From Hevea brasiliensis (lineage: Eukaryota; Streptophyta; Magnoliopsida; Malpighiales; Euphorbiaceae), in assembly GCF_030052815.1 (NCBI RefSeq), contig NC_079501.1, positions 88,392,296 through 88,456,295 of the forward strand: DNA of 64,000 nucleotides, in the 5' to 3' direction. Within the stretch, counting starts at the first letter, position 1. Each line of letters opens with the position of its first letter. Position numbers and translations under genes: made by a program. Shown here piece by piece: positions 58,538-64,000 of the stretch. The notes beneath the pieces were generated by a model, which worked only from the letters and a program-made list of their open reading frames with translations, had not been told where the DNA came from and made no database searches.

Positions 58538-59446
58538 TCAATTAAGGATAGCTTCTACCTTGCTGGAATCTACCTTGATCCCTTCAGCTGACACAACATG
58601 TCCCAAAAAGGAGATTTCTTTCAGCCAAAATTCACACTTCGACAATTTGGCGTATAGTTGTTTCTCCCTTAAAGTCTGCAGTACAATCCGCAGATGTCTG
58701 TCATGCTCCTCTGCATTCCTTGAATATATCAAAATGTCATCAATAAACACCACCACAAATTGATCAAGATATGGTCTGAAGATAGTGTTTATCAGATCCA
58801 TAAAAGCAGCTGGAGCATTTGTTAACTCGAATGGCATTACTAGAAACTCATAGTGGCCATACCGAGTTACGAGCGATTTTGGAATACTCTGCTCTTGCAC
58901 CTTCAACTGATAATAACCAGATCGCAAATCAATTTTGGAGAATACAGCTGCACCCTTCAACTGATCAAACAGATCATCAATGAGAGGCAATGGATATCTG
59001 TTCTTTATTGTCACCTTATTCAACTACCGGTAATCTATACATAAGCGGAGAGTACCATCCTTCTTCTTAACAAACAACATTGGTGCTCCCCAAGGTGACA
59101 CACTAGGGCAGATGAAGCCCTTTTCAATTAGTTCTTGCAATTGTATCTTCAACTCCTTCAACTCTGCTGGTGCCATTCTGTATGGCGTTATGGAGATTGG
59201 TTCCACACCAGACATAACATTAATTTTAAACTGCACTTCTCTTTCCGGAGGTAATCCTGGCAATTCATCAGGAAACACATCTGGAAAGTCACATACTGTA
59301 AGGATGTCTTTCAATGCTGGACTCCCCACTTGGGTGTCTACCAGATGTGCCAAGTATGCTTCACACCCCTTTCTGATCATTTTTCTGGCTAGTGCAGCCG
59401 AAATGACGTTTGATGGCAATAACTGCCTTTCCCCATGTATTATCAC
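58538..59446 (-). pseudogene. chromovirus 2 reverse transcriptase
   Basis: Two pieces separated by one TAG at about 59021-59023, replacing the Gln of CIDYRQLNK (CAG to TAG). Motifs: [55 protein letters not shown], the catalytic [15 protein letters not shown] and [17 protein letters not shown] is changed to FEL in the conserved LVMPF-L block. It ends at a TGA replacing a Trp codon. Confidence 0.9.
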
Positions 59447-59874
59447 ATCATCAGCATCGAGGAGACCAAAAGTGACGTCTTGACCTCTGATCCAATCATG
59501 GCATGATGCCTAGCTAACCAATCCATGCCCAAGATGATATCATAATCTCTGAAGGGCATTTCAATGAAATCAGACAGAAAAGTGTGTCCTTGGATCACTA
59601 AAGGACAATCTCTATATATTCTATTAACCCTGACCTCCTGTCCTAGCGGACTTATTACTAGCACCTCAAAGTCTATTTTTGTACATGGAACAGCAATGCA
59701 ATTAATGATGCTAGCACTCACATAAGAATGGGTAGAACCCGGATCAAATAACACAAACACGTTTTGATTAAAAGTTGAGAAGGTACCAGCCACAACATCA
59801 GATGTCTCGGCCTCTTCCCTCTGTCTCATTGCATACATTCTGATTGGAGCACTGTCTTGCTCTGATTGTTTCAC
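59443..59874 (-). pseudogene. chromovirus 2 aspartic protease
   Basis: VFVLFDPGSTHSYVSASI carries the active-site Asp-Pro-Gly, and [20 protein letters not shown] closes the domain, after which the frame is lost. It cleaves the polyprotein in intact relatives. Confidence 0.88.
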
Positions 59875-59953
59875 TGTGCCTTGGCTGCCTGCTGGGCTAC
59901 CTCTACCCCTGCCTCTACCTCTGCTGGGTGGTTGTGAACTTACGTGACGGGGC

Positions 59954-61076
59954 TCAGGCGACCTTACGTAGTAGTAGGAGGTGGTCCAACTCTGCGACTA
60001 CTGGTGCAGTCCTTGGCAAAGTGTCCTGTGCCTCCACAGTTATAACAGGCTCCAATAGCCTTGTAGCAGATCCCACCATGATTTCTTCCACATGTTTCAC
60101 ATTGGTGGGGAGGGTAAGAACCTCTGGTACTTTGCTGTCCAGATATAGGAGGCTTCTATCCTGAATATCTTCCCCTACCAGACTTCTTGCCACCTCGGCC
60201 ATGTCCCCCATAGTTCTTCCTCTTTCCAGTAGGACCACTGGAACTCTATTCTACTGATTTTCTCTCTTTCTCTGTCTTTTCTTATTTCTTTTTCTCAGGA
60301 ACAGCTTCAAACTCAATTCTTTCCAACTCTAGGGCTTGAGAAACAAGTTCAGAGAAGTTAGTGTGTTTGAACCCGACTACTTGTAATCTGATACTGGGCT
60401 TCAAGCTAGTTTCAAACCTCTTGCATCTCTCCCTGCTGGTAGCAAGTAAACTTACTGCATAATGGCTCAGGCGGGAAAATTCTCTTTCATACTCAGCCAC
60501 TGATCTGCTCCCCTGTTTCAGACTTAGGAATTCTTGTAACTTCTGGTCTACATAAGCATCAGGGACATATTTCTGTCTGAATTCTCTGAGAAAGTCATTC
60601 CCTGTTAGCACTGCAGGTTCTACCAGACTGTGGAGAATGGTTTTCCACCAGTCATAAGCATCCCCCTGTAACAAAGATACAGAGTATTCGAATCTGAGCT
60701 CCTCTATGCAATGCAGTTTCTTGAATACCCTATCCATCCTTTCTAACCACTGTTCAGCCTCTAGAGGGTCTACTGTCCCCTTGAACTCTGTAGCCCCATA
60801 CTTCATCAATTTGTCATACTGTCTAGTAGGAGACTGTGGTTGTACCACTGGTGTCTGTATTGGGACTTGAGTAGGCACATTACCAGCCATTTGTTGGAAC
60901 ATTGCGACCATCTCACGAGTGGTGAGCGAGGAAGCTGCGATCTGCGGTGGTCTTTGTGAACCACTGACATTTTGTAGGCCTGGGGCATCCCCTTGCACCT
61001 CAGCCTCAATAGATTGATAGACTGAACGATCACCCTCTTCCATAGTCAATGCGAGGATTTTAGATCTCCTGAACAA
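59954..61076 (-). pseudogene. chromovirus 2 gag
   Basis: 60282-61076 is open with candidate starts at 61076 and, more likely, MEEGDRS at 61043. It has the gag core: TEFKGTVDPLEAEQWLERMD, LQGDAYDWWKTI, FREFRQKYVPDAY-like sequence, then VAEYEREFSRLSHYAV. It stops after EKKK. A CCHC knuckle, CYNCGGTGHFAKDC, is encoded at 60006-60047 in a different frame, showing a frameshift between 60240 and 60047. Confidence 0.88.
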
Positions 61077-61212
61077 TTAACACAAGGAGATTTCCTCCCG
61101 TTAGTGCATATTTATAATGTAATGTACTGTATGTATCAAACAATGATGTTGAGCAGTTGTACTATGAAGAAAGAATATTCAAATAACAGGTGAAAATAGA
61201 ATTTAAAAACTA

Positions 61213-61224
61213 GCTCTGATACTA
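61213..61224 (-). promoter_or_regulatory. primer-binding site of chromovirus 2 (degenerate)
   Basis: Minus strand TAGTATCAGAGC, one base from the canonical initiator tRNA-Met site TGGTATCAGAGC. It lies 8 nt from the 5' LTR edge. Confidence 0.8.
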
Positions 61225-61232
61225 CTAAAACA

Positions 61233-64000
61233 TGTCACACCCTACCCCTCTGTAAGGCATAACATGATCTCGTATTATACCTAATGAATTACCAACTCCG
61301 TCTACTGATAACCCATTAAATACACTACAAGGGATTTTAAAAACTTTTCTTACTTCTTTTACAGTGGTGAGCACTATTTACAGGTGTTAAAAACCTTTTT
61401 AAACTGAAGTGATAGAACTAACACATTTGAATTATTTGGAATTTCTGTAAAAATTTTGGCAGAGTGCCATCTGTATTTTGGATAAAACAGTTCTTCAGAA
61501 ACCTGTAAAAAGCACTTCAATATTTTTCCAAATCTCAACTCCAACATATTTCTCAACACAACATATTTCTTAACTCAAATCCACAGTGATTTTTCAAAGT
61601 CTGAGATACAAGAAATATAATACAATTTTTACAAGCCAAAATAACTCATAATTATTTTACAACTTCAAGGTACAATATGAATTTACAACTGCTCAAAATC
61701 AAAAACAATATATACATACAGTGAACATACATTACAGTACAAAATACAAAATGTGGTATACTCATTATACCCGAAAATCTTTCGCTGGAGGTACTAGCAG
61801 CCTAGTCTACTGCCCTGTCTGTCTGTCTATCTGCGACAACAATAAAAAGCTATCGCTGAGACAATGTCTCAGTGGTGCACAACATTAACCAAATACAACT
61901 TTAAATCACAATTTATAAATCATTTAAATGATGGATATGTAAAATCATAATTAAATTCAAGACAATGAGTGTCAGAAAGAATTTAACACAATATCACAAT
62001 AAATCTCAGAGATCAAAATACAGTTAGCTTCAAAAGACAGTGAATGTCAATAAAGATTTAACTCCATTTCACAATCTCATAATACAAATCAATAAATCAC
62101 ACACAGCTTAATCATGTTCCAAAGTTCAATTCTTCCCAAAAGTCAATGACTAATGAGGAATAATATAGCTAGCTAGCAAAATATGAGTACTCATCCAATT
62201 CGTCCTCAACAGGCACACACCTCAACACTTCAGCCAGAGAGGGAATTCAATTCGTCCCACTAGACAAGCTAGTGAGGAATACAACCAATATACATGATAG
62301 CTGTGGTTTCAAACCATTTCCAATGCTTTTCAATCAATAAGTATCCATCAATATCATTCAAACAATTTTACACAGTTTCAAACCATTTACAATGCTTTTC
62401 AAGCAATAAATATCCATTCAAACACATTTCTACAATTTAAAACAATAATGTATAAATAGTCATAATTCATTTCAATTGAAAAATTCAAAAGAAATAGTTG
62501 TTGTGCACAAACCTCGATAATCGTCTCTGATGCGGACTCAGTGTTTCCTTCCCTTTCCCTGAGTCTTTACTAACTGGGAAACACAATTTGAAGTGTTTCA
62601 GTACTAAATTAAACTGTCTCAATCGATAATGCTTGATAAGTAATTCACTGAAAGCTATTATTTGCTTAATCACCTAATATATCGACCCTCGATGCGTTAT
62701 AGGTAAATTAGGTTTTAGTGTTACTAATATGTCACATTCGATAGTCTTTTAGGGTTGGTACATGTTACCAATTTCATTTCCTTGTTTAGTGCATTTTATT
62801 GCAACTTGCTGGATTCCGGGATACTAGTTTGACCTAGCCAGACGACCTAGTTCCCTCGGTTTTTGGGTTTCGGTCAAAACTAAAAACTTGTAGATCTATG
62901 TCTTATGGAACGCGGGGCAAAATTTCAGGTCATTCTGAGTTATGTAGACCAAGTTATGGTCATTTTACTATTGCTGGTCAAATGGCATCAAATTGGGTCA
63001 TTTTAGGTCAATTTTGGTCAACTTTGGTTCGGCCAGTTTTTGGACCCGAATTTGTGCAAGCTGTTTGACTTGCTTATGGTCATTTCTGGGCTTTGGTGTC
63101 TTCATAAGACTTGTAGATATGGGTCTTAACTATCCATGGTTAAAATTTCAGGTCAATTGGACCTGTTTTGAGTGAGTTATGGCCTAAACACTAACTGCTA
63201 CCCAAATGGTCAGTTTTCAGGCCTCACTTGCACTTAATTCGGATTTGGTCATTTTTCAAACTACCTTACAAGCAGAATTTTGGTATGCTTCCTTCATGAA
63301 AATTGGCACATTTTGTGCCTAGTTTCACCTCCAATTGGTCTAATACCAATTGGAGCCACACACTTAAAGTTATAGGCTAAAATGCATATTGTCCTTAAAT
63401 ACATTGCTTAACATCTATCAATTGCACATTTACTTGCTATAAATCCACTTCTCTTACCAATTCTGATTTGGTACATTACCAAAACCATTTATCACCTCAC
63501 AATAAAGTCACTTTGGGCAGAATACAATATCCTCAATACACCAAATGAAACACTAATTCACAAAGTCCAAATACAATAATATGTACACATAAACACTCCT
63601 AATTATTACATACAATTTTCACAACCAATTTATATACATATTCATCAATCCTCAATGTCACAATTCATCCAATATCTTCATGAATTCAAACATTCATCAA
63701 GGAGTCTCAAGGCTGCCGAAATGCTCCCCATTGCCAAAGTTTCCCATAATTCGTCAACTTCAATTTCAAATGCACAATCACCACATATACATGGAAATAA
63801 CTTACTAGGACATTAAATCACCCTACTCAACATAAATTCCCATCAAATATATGTATGAATATTTCATTAAATATACAACTCCATGGCTATCCAAAATTGG
63901 ATATATCAAGAACTCCTCAAAACTTTAAAATTTTCTTCACAAATCAAACACCCATACATGCTTACAAACTTTAACAAAGCAATATTCAAAAATACAAACT
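61233..64000 (-). repeat. chromovirus 2 5' LTR (runs off the window)
   Basis: 2,768 bp visible of an expected ~3.47 kb. It matches 49214-51264 and 54965 onward with few differences and is not interrupted, so it shows the empty target site of the solo LTR. Confidence 0.95.

Larger units (their letters stand above)
49214..64000 (-). mobile_element. Ty3/gypsy chromovirus 2 (Tekay-like), inserted in the Tat 3' LTR
   Basis: Minus-strand element. 3' LTR is 49214-51264 plus 54965-56388 (about 3.47 kb, split by a solo LTR). PPT is at 56389, pol and gag at 56435-61076, PBS at 61213, and the 5' LTR starts at 61233 and leaves the window at 64000. The left host flank is GGTTT (49209-49213). Coding order gag, protease, RT, RNase H, integrase with an intact C-terminal chromodomain. 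Several stops and frameshifts break it. Confidence 0.93.

Overview
This is a plant nuclear (eudicot) window: AT-rich intergenic DNA, one short single-exon gene of a plant-specific family at the left edge, and five LTR-retrotransposon units, some nested, covering most of the rest. The overall look recalls tree genomes such as Euphorbiaceae, but that is only an impression. No tRNA, rRNA, CRISPR or bacterial feature was seen.

Layout. 54-827 (-): a gene resembling plant membrane-associated kinase regulators. 828-4041: intergenic, with a GA microsatellite and a seven-copy ~155-bp tandem array (2141-3215). 4042-14761 (-): a complete but decayed Ty1/copia element of Sirevirus type, with 1.42-kb LTRs, PBS, gag, pol and a broken envelope-like ORF after pol. 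14762-15685: AT-rich spacer. 15686-25912 (+): a complete but decayed Ty3/gypsy chromovirus with 2.6-kb LTRs, a perfect 5-bp target duplication and broken gag-pol. 25918-30042: AT-rich spacer with a ~444-bp tandem duplication.

30043-49213 (+): a Tat/Ogre-like Ty3/gypsy element. Its 5' LTR (about 6.1 kb) is split by a 5.15-kb solo LTR of the same family. Each of these LTRs carries, on the opposite strand, a two-exon coding unit (coiled-coil protein resembling the 'putative gypsy-type transposon' family) with its own TATA box and a short intron. The body keeps gag, protease, a G-patch-like segment, a probable intron before RT, and RT. RNase H, integrase and part of the 3' LTR were deleted. 49214-64000 (-): a second chromovirus inserted in the Tat 3' LTR, its left LTR split by an opposite-orientation solo LTR (51265-54959); its 5' LTR runs off the window.

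No element looks autonomous now: all pols carry stops or frameshifts, several consistent with C-to-T decay. The most unusual signal is the antisense spliced gene inside the Tat LTR, seen in two copies with conserved splice sites and promoter.
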